Position numbers and translations under genes: made by a program
In this document: in pieces, positions 45,911 through 53,627 of the stretch
How the letters are laid out: each line of letters begins with the position of its first letter
Numbering within the stretch: the stretch's first letter is position 1
From: Jiella pacifica
Lineage (GTDB): Bacteria > Pseudomonadota > Alphaproteobacteria > Rhizobiales > Rhizobiaceae
Assembly (NCBI RefSeq): GCF_010500815.1
Contig: NZ_JAAAMG010000002.1
Coordinates: forward strand, 321,730-385,729
Direction: 5' to 3'
DNA: 64,000 nt
Notes under the pieces: generated by a model
What the model was told of the DNA's origin: nothing
What the model saw: the letters and a program-made list of their open reading frames with translations, nothing else
Database searches by the model: none

Positions 45911-46327
45911 TCAGTCCGCCCGTTCGAAGCGAATGTCCTGGGCGCCCTGCCACAGCACCATCGGCCCGAGTTCGGCAAGATTTTCAAGGCCCGAGGTCAG
46001 GGTGATGAAGTGATTGCCCGCGAGCTGGCCCATCTTCGAGGCGAAGTGGACGCCGCCATAGGCGAGCAGGATCTCGGTCTCGCTGATGCCGCCGGGATAG
46101 AGGATGAACTGGCCGGGCGCCGGGTAGCTGGTGTGATTCTCGTAGCCGAGGCCGAAATCGTGGTCGCCGAGCGGAATCCAGACGCCCTCGCCGCTCCAGC
46201 GGACATGGACGATCTTGCTCTCGTAGAGGAGCAGCCTGGCGAAGGCCTCGCAGGTCTTCGGCGCCTTCTCGGTTTCGAGCCGGGCGTCGAAGGTGAACGG
46301 TCCGGCGGTGATCTTCAGCTTGCTCAT
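45911..46327 (-). CDS. DUF3830-like cyclophilin-fold protein
   Basis: A 138-residue protein resembling the DUF3830 family, a small beta-barrel related to cyclophilin-like proteins: KITAGPFTFDARLETEKAPKT at the start, VHVRWSGEGVWIPLGD near 55-70, PAPGQFILYPGGISETEILLAYG near 85-107. The function of this family is unknown; members often neighbour amidohydrolases and transporters for nitrogenous compounds, as here. I chose ATG 46327; the frame is open to 46375. It is divergent from the LysR gene. Confidence 0.75.
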   Translation of the reverse strand: MSKLKITAGPFTFDARLETEKAPKTCEAFARLLLYESKIVHVRWSGEGVWIPLGDHDFGLGYENHTSYPAPGQFILYPGGISETEILLAYGGVHFASKMGQLAGNHFITLTSGLENLAELGPMVLWQGAQDIRFERAD

Positions 46328-46500
46328 GCAGGTCCTGCTCGGGGAAAAATGGCCGGGGGTCAAACCCGCCGGCAAAGGGAAGGGCCGGCCGCCGTCGGCC
46401 TGCCGGGAATCGTTCGAGCCTAGCGACGCCGACTGCGCAGCTCAAACGCCGATTGACTGCTAGCGTGATGCCGGAAGGTATACACGAGGAGGCCGGCGCC

Positions 46501-47421
46501 ATGCGTCACATGCGGATCTGGACCTATGTCGACGAGGCGGCCCGCCTCGGCTCGCTTCGCAAGGCCGCGGAAAAGCTGAACATCACGCCCTCGGCACTGC
46601 AGCGACGCATCCGCGACGTCGAGGAGGACCTCGGCACGCCGATCTTCGAGCGGACCGCCCAGGGCATTCACCTGACGGCCGCCGGCGAAGGCATGGTGCG
46701 GTGGATCCGCGGCCAGTCGGCCGATCTGGAGCGGCTGAAGTCGCAGATCGAGGACATGTCCGGCCTCAGACGCGGCAACGTCCGCATCGCCTGCAGCCAG
46801 GCCCTGGTGCCGTTCTTCCTGCCGCAGGAAATCTCCGAGTTCCGCAGCCGCTTTCCGCAGGTCCGCTTTTCCGTCGAGGTGCAGGATCACGGCGTCGCCC
46901 TGCGCATGCTCCGCGACTTCGAGAGCGATCTCGCGATCGTCTTTCGCCCGGACCGCAGCCCCGACATCCATCCCCTGTTCGTCCTCGGCCAGCGGCTCGT
47001 CGCAATCATGCACCGGGACCATCCGCTGGCCGAAAAGGACCAGCTGCGGCTGCGCGACTGCGCCGCCTATCCGGTCGCCCTGCCGAGCAGCGGCTTCGGC
47101 ACCCGCGCGATCATCGACGACCTCCTGGCGGGAAGCTCCACCCGCTTCGACGTCCAGCTGCAGTCCAACTCCTTCGAGATGCTGCGCAATCTCGCCCTGT
47201 CCGGTGAAGTCGTGACCTTCCAGGCCGAGATCGGCGCGCCGCGCGAGGACCCGGACGACGAGTTGGTCTACCGCGTCCTCAGCGACCGCGATCTCGCCCA
47301 CGGCCCGCTCGTCGTCTGTCAGTTGAAGGGGCGGGCCCTGCCGGTCGCGGCGGCAAAATTTGCCGAGCAGATGGCGCGCAGCCTGGAAGCGATCCGAAGC
47401 TTGCCGAGCGTTCCCGCCTGA
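46501..47421 (+). CDS. LysR family transcriptional regulator
   Basis: A 306-residue regulator with an N-terminal helix-turn-helix (about 5-65, SLRKAAEKLNITPSALQRRIRDVE) and a LysR effector domain (about 90-295). I chose ATG 46501 after GAGGAGG; an in-frame GTG at 46453 is possible. It is divergent from the DUF3830-like gene and close to the deaminase operon, so it may regulate either, but no clear T-N11-A palindrome was found in the gap. Confidence 0.88.
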   Translation: MRHMRIWTYVDEAARLGSLRKAAEKLNITPSALQRRIRDVEEDLGTPIFERTAQGIHLTAAGEGMVRWIRGQSADLERLKSQIEDMSGLRRGNVRIACSQALVPFFLPQEISEFRSRFPQVRFSVEVQDHGVALRMLRDFESDLAIVFRPDRSPDIHPLFVLGQRLVAIMHRDHPLAEKDQLRLRDCAAYPVALPSSGFGTRAIIDDLLAGSSTRFDVQLQSNSFEMLRNLALSGEVVTFQAEIGAPREDPDDELVYRVLSDRDLAHGPLVVCQLKGRALPVAAAKFAEQMARSLEAIRSLPSVPA

Positions 47422-47835
47422 CGGTGCGGGCGGCATCCGGATCGAGGCCACATCGCCGCGCTCGGCCCCGAGGCAAGCGCCGCGCGGCCCTTTCACGCCT
47501 TGCCCCTTCGGTGATTGCAAGGGACTTCGGTGACGGCGGGAGAGGACGATGGGCTGCATCTCATTTTTGAGATATGATCGAGCGTACCAAAGCCGCCACA
47601 TCAGCATAGTGCCGTCTTCCGGCTGGGGCGATGACCAAGCGTGCACAGGCGGCGAAGGCGAGCCGGCCGGCCCGCGCTCTCTGGAATTTTCGACCGGCCG
47701 ATGCCATTTCGCGCTGCGAGACGGGATGAACGCTTGCCTGTTCCGGTTCGGGCGAAGCTGGATTAATCCTCGTCGCAGAGATCCGTCATCCAAGCGGTTC
47801 GTCGCGCCGCCCTCGAACGTTCGGGAGATCCTCGA
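47422..47835. other. 414-base leader region of the XRE regulator gene
   Basis: It contains the palindrome at 47559-47572 with a possible -10 TATGAT at 47573-47578, leaving about 255 bases between the promoter and the GTG start at 47836. A frame of 96 codons (47549-47839) runs through it but begins inside the presumed promoter and matches nothing recognisable, so I do not call it. Confidence 0.6.
47559..47572. promoter_or_regulatory. XRE operator candidate, copy 1
   Basis: A palindrome, TCTCA-TTTT-TGAGA. The same 14 bases (and a following T) recur at 48862-48875. Here it occupies the spacer between a poor -35 region and TATGAT (47573-47578), a position suited to autorepression. Confidence 0.7.
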
Positions 47836-48873
47836 GTGACACGCTCCGACCTGAACTCCTTCGAAAGCGAAGCGCGGCACCCGAGCGGCCGCAACCGTAC
47901 GGAGTGGCCGCAGTGGAGGCGCAAGGATGTCGGCGAGATGCTGTCCGAGACCGGCGAGAACGCGCCGATCCGGCTGAGCGACATCGGCGCGCGGCTACGC
48001 GCCTTTCGCATGGGCCGCGGGCTGACGCCCGAAGCGGTTGCCGCGAGCCTCGGCATTTCCCGGGCAGCGCTTTACCGGGCCGAGAAAGGGGAGATCCCGA
48101 AGATCGAGACGCTGACGCGCATCGCCGACGTCCTCGGCACCTCGCTGCCCAGCCTGCTCGGCGTCGGCGTCGAATATGTCGACACCGCCATCGCCTTCTT
48201 CGAGCGCATGCGACAGATCGAGGAAGAGGCCGAGCAGATCATCGGCCTGTTCGGTCCGGTCTCCTACCTTCTCACCTCCGATGCCTATGACGGGATGCTC
48301 CAGGAGGTGATGCTGGACGCGATCCCGCCCGGCGAGGATGCGTTTGGGGCGGCCCGACAGTCGGTGGACGCGCTGATGTCCGTGCTGCGCCAGCGCAAGA
48401 GCTGGTACAAGCGACGGCAACCGCTGATCGTCAGCCTGATCGCTTCCTCCGACCTCGAGCGCTTTCTCCTGCACGGCGCCCTCGGCCGCCACGATCTGCC
48501 CCCGGAAACCGTGGCGGAGCGCCGGCACCTCGCCCGCAGCGAGGTCGAGCGGATCGCGACCATGCTGCGCCGCCCGCCTCCGGGCGTCCAGATCGGCATC
48601 GCGCTCGAGCCGACGCCCGCGACGACCTTCCAGATCTTCCGCCAACGCCACCGCTCGACGCTGGCGATAAGCCCCTTCCGACTCGGCGAGCAGCCGAACG
48701 TGAGAATCGGCGTCGCGCTGATCACCTCGGCGCCGGAGCCGATGCGACTGCACGAGGACATCGCGCGCAGATTGTGGGAAGGAGCGCTGAAGGGTGACGC
48801 CGCGGCGGACTTCCTCGACGGCCTGCTCGGTCGATACGGCATCGACGGCAAAGGCCAGTCGTCTCATTTTTGA
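47836..48873 (+). CDS. XRE/Cro-CI family transcriptional regulator with a C-terminal effector region
   Basis: A 345-residue regulator. The helix-turn-helix lies at about residues 48-102 (IGARLRAFRMGRGLTPEAVAA, SRAALYRAEKGEIPKIETLTRIA). The remaining 240 residues are of unknown fold, probably a ligand or dimerisation domain. The GTG at 47836 follows GGGAG; an internal ATG at 47938 is also possible. Its last codons, Ser-His-Phe-stop, are written by the second copy of its presumed operator. The TRAP-PyrK-PyrD operon begins 76 bases downstream, which makes it the likely regulator of that operon. Confidence 0.87.
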   Translation: MTRSDLNSFESEARHPSGRNRTEWPQWRRKDVGEMLSETGENAPIRLSDIGARLRAFRMGRGLTPEAVAASLGISRAALYRAEKGEIPKIETLTRIADVLGTSLPSLLGVGVEYVDTAIAFFERMRQIEEEAEQIIGLFGPVSYLLTSDAYDGMLQEVMLDAIPPGEDAFGAARQSVDALMSVLRQRKSWYKRRQPLIVSLIASSDLERFLLHGALGRHDLPPETVAERRHLARSEVERIATMLRRPPPGVQIGIALEPTPATTFQIFRQRHRSTLAISPFRLGEQPNVRIGVALITSAPEPMRLHEDIARRLWEGALKGDAAADFLDGLLGRYGIDGKGQSSHF

Positions 48874-48875
48874 GA
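48862..48875. promoter_or_regulatory. XRE operator candidate, copy 2, overlapping the regulator stop codon
   Basis: An identical TCTCATTTTTGAGA palindrome. The bases TCT CAT TTT TGA are at the same time the last three sense codons and stop of the XRE gene. It lies seven bases upstream of the -35 box TTGACA of the TRAP operon. Confidence 0.7.
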
Positions 48876-48882
48876 TTTCCGC

Positions 48883-48911
48883 TTGACACCCTCGCCCCGG
48901 GCGGCTCTTCT
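48883..48911 (+). promoter_or_regulatory. promoter candidate of the TRAP/orotate operon
   Basis: A consensus -35 TTGACA (48883-48888), a 17-base spacer and TCTTCT (48906-48911) as a weak -10. The binding-protein ATG follows at 48950. A strong -35 with a poor -10 suits activation by a regulator bound just upstream. Confidence 0.55.
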
Positions 48912-48949
48912 CACGCCTTCCGTCAACCATGGGCAGGGGTACTTCTTCG

Positions 48950-49972
48950 ATGATTGGGACGCATTTTCGCATTGCCGGCGTCGTCGCACTGGCGGCGACG
49001 CTTTTGGCCGGCACCGCCGCCGCGCAGGAATTCACGGCGCGCATCGGCCATCTGGAGTCGCCGCAGCAGGCGCGCCACCAGGGCCTCGAAATGGTCGCGG
49101 ACCTCGTCAAGGAGCGGACCAAGGGCGCGGTCGAATTCACCATCTACCCGGCCGGACAGCTCGGTCAGGCGCGTGAGATGAACGAGGGCGTCCAGCTCGG
49201 CGTCATCGAGGGCACGGTTTCGCCCGCCGCCTTCCTCGCCGGCTTCAATCCGGCGGTGTCGATCCTCGACGTTCCCTTCCTCTACCCGGCCGACCGCAAA
49301 AAGGCGTCCGAGCTGCGCGATGGTCCCTTCGGCGATGCCGTGCTCGACAGCTTCGAGCCGCTCGGCTTCAAGGCGGTGGCGATCTGGCCGAACGGCCGCA
49401 AGAGCTTCACCTCCAACAAGCCGATGGAAAGCGTCGACGCCTTCGACGGCCAGCGCTTTCGGGTCATGGACTCGCAGGTGCTGATGGCTCAGTTCAACGC
49501 CGTCGGCGCCTCCGCCGTGCCGCTGCCCTTCGGCGAGCTCTATACCGCGCTGCAGACCGGCGTGGTCGACGGCCAGGAGAACGCCCTCGATACGATCGCG
49601 ACGATGAAATACAACGAGGTCCAGAAGAACCTCCTCGTCTCCGGCCACGGCGCCAACGAGGACGTCGTCCTGTTCAACCCGGCCTGGTGGAACTCGCTTC
49701 CCGCCGAGTACCAGACGATCATCGTCGAGGCCTTCGACGACGTCAGCCCGAAGGTCGAGGCGATCAAGGAAGCCTCGCAGGACAAGGCGCTCAAGACCCT
49801 CAAGGACGCCGGCATGAACGTGCGCGAGCTGACCGACGAGGAGCGCCAGACGATGCGCGAGAAGATGTATCCGAAGGCCCGCGAGGCCTATCTCGCCCAG
49901 GCCGGCGATGCCGGCAAGACGATCGTCGACGCCTACGAGGCCGAGTACCAGAAGGTCACCGGCGAAAAGTAA
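48950..49972 (+). CDS. TRAP transporter substrate-binding protein (DctP family)
   Basis: A 340-residue periplasmic binding protein with a signal peptide (about 1-25, ending TAAAQ). The DctP fold carries the arginine region FDGQRFRVMDSQVLMAQFNAVGASAVPL near 165-192, where the conserved arginine binds a carboxylate of the ligand, and the VDGQENALDTI segment near 205. A carboxylated ligand such as orotate, dihydroorotate or an N-carbamoyl amino acid would fit both the fold and the operon. I chose ATG 48950; the frame is open to 48929. Confidence 0.92.
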   Translation: MIGTHFRIAGVVALAATLLAGTAAAQEFTARIGHLESPQQARHQGLEMVADLVKERTKGAVEFTIYPAGQLGQAREMNEGVQLGVIEGTVSPAAFLAGFNPAVSILDVPFLYPADRKKASELRDGPFGDAVLDSFEPLGFKAVAIWPNGRKSFTSNKPMESVDAFDGQRFRVMDSQVLMAQFNAVGASAVPLPFGELYTALQTGVVDGQENALDTIATMKYNEVQKNLLVSGHGANEDVVLFNPAWWNSLPAEYQTIIVEAFDDVSPKVEAIKEASQDKALKTLKDAGMNVRELTDEERQTMREKMYPKAREAYLAQAGDAGKTIVDAYEAEYQKVTGEK

Positions 49973-49988
49973 TCGCCGGCCTTTTCGC

Positions 49989-50022
49989 GCCCGCCGTGCA
50001 CCGCGCGGCGGGCCTTTTCTTT
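49989..50022 (+). terminator. intra-operon terminator/attenuator after the TRAP binding protein
   Basis: GCCCGCCG (49989-49996) pairs with CGGCGGGC (50006-50013) and is followed by CTTTTCTTT, a canonical intrinsic terminator. It lies between the binding-protein gene and the membrane-subunit genes, so it probably lets through only part of the transcripts and keeps binding protein in excess. Confidence 0.8.
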
Positions 50023-50046
50023 CCTGAAGTCTGAAGGAAATGCCGC

Positions 50047-50553
50047 ATGAAGGCGGTCCTCGAGACCTTGGGGCGGGTGGAAGAATTCCTGCTCGCCAGC
50101 ATCATGATCGTCATGACCGTGCTGTTCAGCGGGTCGGTGCTGGTCAGAGCCCTGTCCGACGATCTGTTTCGCCAGATCGCCTGGGTCGACGAGGCGACGC
50201 GCTACCTGATGGTATGGATGGTCTTCCTCGGCCTCGGCCTCGCCCTCCAGCGCGGCCGCCATATCGCCATGGGCTCGTTGCTCGAACGCCTGCCGCAGCT
50301 GCCGCAGAGCCTCGTGTGCAAGCTGATCGACGTCGCCGGCCTCGGCTTCAGCGGCTTCATCGCCTGGTTTGGCACCGACATCGCGCTCCTGGTGCTGCGC
50401 TCCGGCCAGGCGAGCCCGACGCTCGGCGTCACCACGGCGCTCCTTTATGCGGCGCTGCCGGTCGGGTTCGCGCTTCTCGCCATCCGTTACCTCGCGAGCC
50501 TCTTCGGCGTCTACGACCGATGGGCCGCCACAACCCCGGCGGACGCCCACTGA
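50047..50553 (+). CDS. TRAP transporter small permease (DctQ family)
   Basis: A 168-residue inner-membrane protein with four membrane segments, the DctQ layout, including WVDEATRYLMVWMVFLG near residue 42 and the RGRHIAMG segment near 72. The start follows GAAGGAAAT. Its stop overlaps the start of the large permease (TGATG). Confidence 0.92.
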   Translation: MKAVLETLGRVEEFLLASIMIVMTVLFSGSVLVRALSDDLFRQIAWVDEATRYLMVWMVFLGLGLALQRGRHIAMGSLLERLPQLPQSLVCKLIDVAGLGFSGFIAWFGTDIALLVLRSGQASPTLGVTTALLYAALPVGFALLAIRYLASLFGVYDRWAATTPADAH

Positions 50554-51836
50554 TGCTCGCGCTCGTCATCTTCCTCCTCGCCCTCGTCCTTCTCGGCCTC
50601 GGCTTCGAGATGTTCCTGGTGCTCGGCCTGCCGGGCCTCGCGATCAAGAGCGGCTATTTCGGCGCCCTGCCCGACATCGTCGTCGGCCAGAAGATCGTCG
50701 CCGGCATCAACCAGTCGACGCTGCTCGCCATTCCCTTCTTCATCTTCGCCGCCGAGCTGATGGCGAGCGGACGCATCGCCCGCGACCTTACGAGCCTCGT
50801 CAAGGCCTTCCTCGGCCACCGCGCCGGCGGCATCGGCTACACCACCATCGCCGGCTGCGCCGCCTTCGGCGCGGTCTCCGGTTCGGCTCCCGCCACCGTC
50901 GCGGCGCTTGGCCGGATCATGTATCCGGAGCTGATCAAGGCCGGCTACCGCGAGCGCTTCGCCCTCGGCCTGATCGTCTCCTCGGCCGAGACGGCGCTGC
51001 TCATCCCGCCCTCGATCACGCTGATCATCTATGGCTGGCTGACCGGAACCTCGATCGCCGGGCTGTTCGCCGGCGGCCTCGTCATCGGCATCTTCCTGGC
51101 GCTGGCCTTCGGCCTCTACGTCTTCGTCGACAGCATCTTCAGCGACCGCAAGGGCACGCCGGCGATGCCCTGGGGCGAGCGGCTGGCGGTGATCCGCGCC
51201 GCCGGATGGGCGCTCGGCCTGCCCGTCATCATCCTCGGCGGCATCTATGGCGGCATCTTCACCCCCACCGAGGCGGCGGCGGTCAGCGTCGTCTATGCCG
51301 TCCTCGTCGAGGCGGTGGTCTATCGCGAACTCGGCTTGCGCGACCTCTTCCGGGTCGCCGGGCAGGCGGCGATCACCAATTCGGTGATCTTCATCCTCCT
51401 CGGCATGGGCAGCCTCGTCTCCTACTTCATCACCCTCGGCCAGTTCCCGGCGCTGGTGATCGACTTCATGCAGACGATCGGCGCCAACTGGCTGGTCTTC
51501 CTTCTGATCGTCAACGTCCTGTTCCTCCTCGCCGGGATGTTCATCGACCCGAACTCGGCCCTGCTCCTCCTGGTGCCGGCGCTCTATCCCGTCGCCATGA
51601 CCTTCGGCATCGACCCCATCCATTTCGGCCTGATCGTCTGCCTCAACATCTGCATCGGCATGATCACGCCGCCCTTCGGGCTCGACATCTTCGTGGCATC
51701 GTCGACCCTCGACAAGCCGGTGATGACCATCATCGCGGGTGTCTGGCCCTTCGTCCTGATCAACATCGCGACGCTCCTCGTCGTCACCTACGTGCCCCAG
51801 CTGTCGACCTTCCTGCCGAAACTCATTCTGGGCTGA
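50553..51836 (+). CDS. TRAP transporter large permease (DctM family)
   Basis: A 427-residue inner-membrane protein with about twelve membrane segments. It has the DctM signatures GCAAFGAVSGSAPATVAALG near 108-127, LIPPSITLIIYG near 148 and GGIYGGIFTPTEAAAVSVVYA near 230. It starts one base into the DctQ stop. With 48950-49972 and 50047-50553 it forms a complete sodium- or proton-driven uptake system. Confidence 0.93.
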   Translation: MLALVIFLLALVLLGLGFEMFLVLGLPGLAIKSGYFGALPDIVVGQKIVAGINQSTLLAIPFFIFAAELMASGRIARDLTSLVKAFLGHRAGGIGYTTIAGCAAFGAVSGSAPATVAALGRIMYPELIKAGYRERFALGLIVSSAETALLIPPSITLIIYGWLTGTSIAGLFAGGLVIGIFLALAFGLYVFVDSIFSDRKGTPAMPWGERLAVIRAAGWALGLPVIILGGIYGGIFTPTEAAAVSVVYAVLVEAVVYRELGLRDLFRVAGQAAITNSVIFILLGMGSLVSYFITLGQFPALVIDFMQTIGANWLVFLLIVNVLFLLAGMFIDPNSALLLLVPALYPVAMTFGIDPIHFGLIVCLNICIGMITPPFGLDIFVASSTLDKPVMTIIAGVWPFVLINIATLLVVTYVPQLSTFLPKLILG

Positions 51837-51846
51837 GGAAAAACCG

Positions 51847-52692
51847 ATGCAAGCGACGCCCCATCCTTTGCCCTCTCCGACGCCCCTGGCGCCGCCGCGC
51901 GCCGGCGAGTTCGACGCCCGGATCGTCTCCAACGAGCCGGTCAACGCCGAGTACCGGCTGATGACCGTGGAAGTCCCGGATGGCGCGGCCGAAGCGCGGC
52001 CCGGGCAGTTCTTCCAGATCCTCTGCCCCCACAGCGGCGCGCTGCAGCCCTTCTTCCGCCGGCCGATGAGCATCTACCGCATCGATCCGGCCGCCGGGCA
52101 GTTGTCCTTCCTATACAAGGTGACCGGCACCGGGACCCGCACCATGGCGGAGCTCGAACCCGACGCCACGATCAACCTCTTCGGTCCGCTCGGCAACGGC
52201 TTCACCCTGCCGGAAGACGGCGCGCCGATCGTCCTCCTCGGCCGCGGCGTCGGCCTCGCCACCATGGCGCCGCTGGTGCCCTTCGCCCGCAAGGCCGGCC
52301 ACGCCGTCACCGCCATCCTCAGCGCCCGCACGCCGGAGCTGGTGATGTCCGAGGCAGAGTTCGTCGACGCCGGAGCCAACGTCCTCGCCGTCACCGATTC
52401 GCAGGGGACTTCGGCGGTCGAGAACGTCGAGGACATGCTGCACGGGCTGCACGCCGAGGGCCGCCTCGGCGCTCTCTATGTCTGCGGGTCCAACCGGCTG
52501 ATGCTGGCGGCGCAGCGGGTCGCCCGCCGCCTCGGCCTGTTCGGCGAGGCCGCGCTGGAGCAGCAGATGGCCTGCGGCGTCGGCATGTGCTTCTGCTGCG
52601 TCCGGCCGTTCCGCCAGGGCGACGAAATCGTCCACCGCCGGGTCTGCAGCGAAGGCCCGGTCTTCCCGCTCCTGGAGGCACTCGAATGGTAG
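51847..52692 (+). CDS. pyrK: dihydroorotate dehydrogenase electron-transfer subunit (PyrK)
   Basis: A 281-residue iron-sulfur flavoprotein. A ferredoxin-reductase-type FAD domain has RRPMSIY (71-77), an NAD-binding domain follows (VLLGRGVGLATMAPL near 140), and a C-terminal [2Fe-2S] site has Cys243, Cys248, Cys251 and Cys267 in the PyrK spacing. PyrK passes electrons from class 1B dihydroorotate dehydrogenase to NAD+. The pair is typical of Gram-positive bacteria; alphaproteobacteria normally use the membrane-bound class 2 enzyme. It overlaps pyrD by seven bases. Confidence 0.9.
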   Translation: MQATPHPLPSPTPLAPPRAGEFDARIVSNEPVNAEYRLMTVEVPDGAAEARPGQFFQILCPHSGALQPFFRRPMSIYRIDPAAGQLSFLYKVTGTGTRTMAELEPDATINLFGPLGNGFTLPEDGAPIVLLGRGVGLATMAPLVPFARKAGHAVTAILSARTPELVMSEAEFVDAGANVLAVTDSQGTSAVENVEDMLHGLHAEGRLGALYVCGSNRLMLAAQRVARRLGLFGEAALEQQMACGVGMCFCCVRPFRQGDEIVHRRVCSEGPVFPLLEALEW

Positions 52693-53627
52693 ACCTGTCG
52701 GTCGACTGCGGCGGGATCCGTCTTGCCAATCCGGTGATGCCGGCCTCCGGCACCTTCGCCTCCGAGCTTGCCGACATCATCGAGCTCCAGCGCCTCGGCG
52801 CCTTCGTCACCAAGACCGTCACCCCCGGCAAGCGCCAGGGCAATCCGACGCCGCGCGTCTCCGAGGTTCCTGGCGGCATGCTGAACTCGATCGGCATCCC
52901 GTCGAAGGGCGTCGATGCCTTCATCGACGAGACGATCCCGCTTTACGCAGACTACGACGTGCCGCTCGTCGTCTCGATCTCCGCCGACACGCCGGACGGC
53001 TTCGCCGACATCTGCCGGCGCGTCAGCGTTCCCGGCGTCGCGGCGGTCGAGGTGAACATTTCCTGCCCCAACATCGAGGATGATGGACGGGCCTTCGCCA
53101 TGCGGCCCGAAACCACCCTCGCCGTCATGCGCAAGCTGCGCCAGGCGACCGACCTGCCGCTCTGGGCGAAGCTGACCCCCAACACCGGCGAGATCCCCGC
53201 CGTGGCGCAGGCGGCGGAGGAAGGCGGCGCCGACGCGCTGGTCGTCGCCAACACCATCCTTGCCATGAGCGTCGACATCCGCACCCGCCGCGCCAGCCTC
53301 GGCAGGGTCATGGGCGGGCTGTCCGGTCCGGCGATCAAGCCGATCATCCTGCGCATGGCGTATCAGTGCGTGCGCGCCGTCCAGATTCCGGTGATCGGCT
53401 GCGGCGGCATCATGACCGCCGCGGACGCACTCGAATATCTGATCGTCGGTTGCCGGGCCGTTCAGGTGGGCACCGCCACCTTCGTCCATCCGGGCGCGAT
53501 GCTCACCGTCATCGACGGGCTGGAAGATTATTGCCGGCAGAACGGGATCGATCGCATCGCCGATCTCACCGGGACGCTGAGCGCCGAGGCCCACGACGCC
53601 TCGCTGGAATGGGAAGCCATCGCGTGA
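52686..53627 (+). CDS. pyrD: dihydroorotate dehydrogenase, class 1B catalytic subunit (PyrD-like)
   Basis: A 313-residue FMN-binding TIM-barrel enzyme. Lys43 (VTKTVTPGKRQGNPTPR), the GGMLNSIGIPS loop (63-73) and the active-site cysteine Cys127 in NISCPN identify class 1. The adjacent PyrK makes it class 1B, which exchanges electrons with NAD+/NADH and can run either way. Dihydropyrimidine dehydrogenase subunit PreA is a relative but normally has a ferredoxin tail, missing here. Coupled by overlap to pyrK and to the amidohydrolase gene (GTGA). Confidence 0.88.
   Translation: MVDLSVDCGGIRLANPVMPASGTFASELADIIELQRLGAFVTKTVTPGKRQGNPTPRVSEVPGGMLNSIGIPSKGVDAFIDETIPLYADYDVPLVVSISADTPDGFADICRRVSVPGVAAVEVNISCPNIEDDGRAFAMRPETTLAVMRKLRQATDLPLWAKLTPNTGEIPAVAQAAEEGGADALVVANTILAMSVDIRTRRASLGRVMGGLSGPAIKPIILRMAYQCVRAVQIPVIGCGGIMTAADALEYLIVGCRAVQVGTATFVHPGAMLTVIDGLEDYCRQNGIDRIADLTGTLSAEAHDASLEWEAIA

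Noticed and set aside
47549-47839. 96-codon open frame before the XRE gene
   Set aside because: It begins inside the presumed promoter/operator, lacks a ribosome binding site and has no recognisable content.
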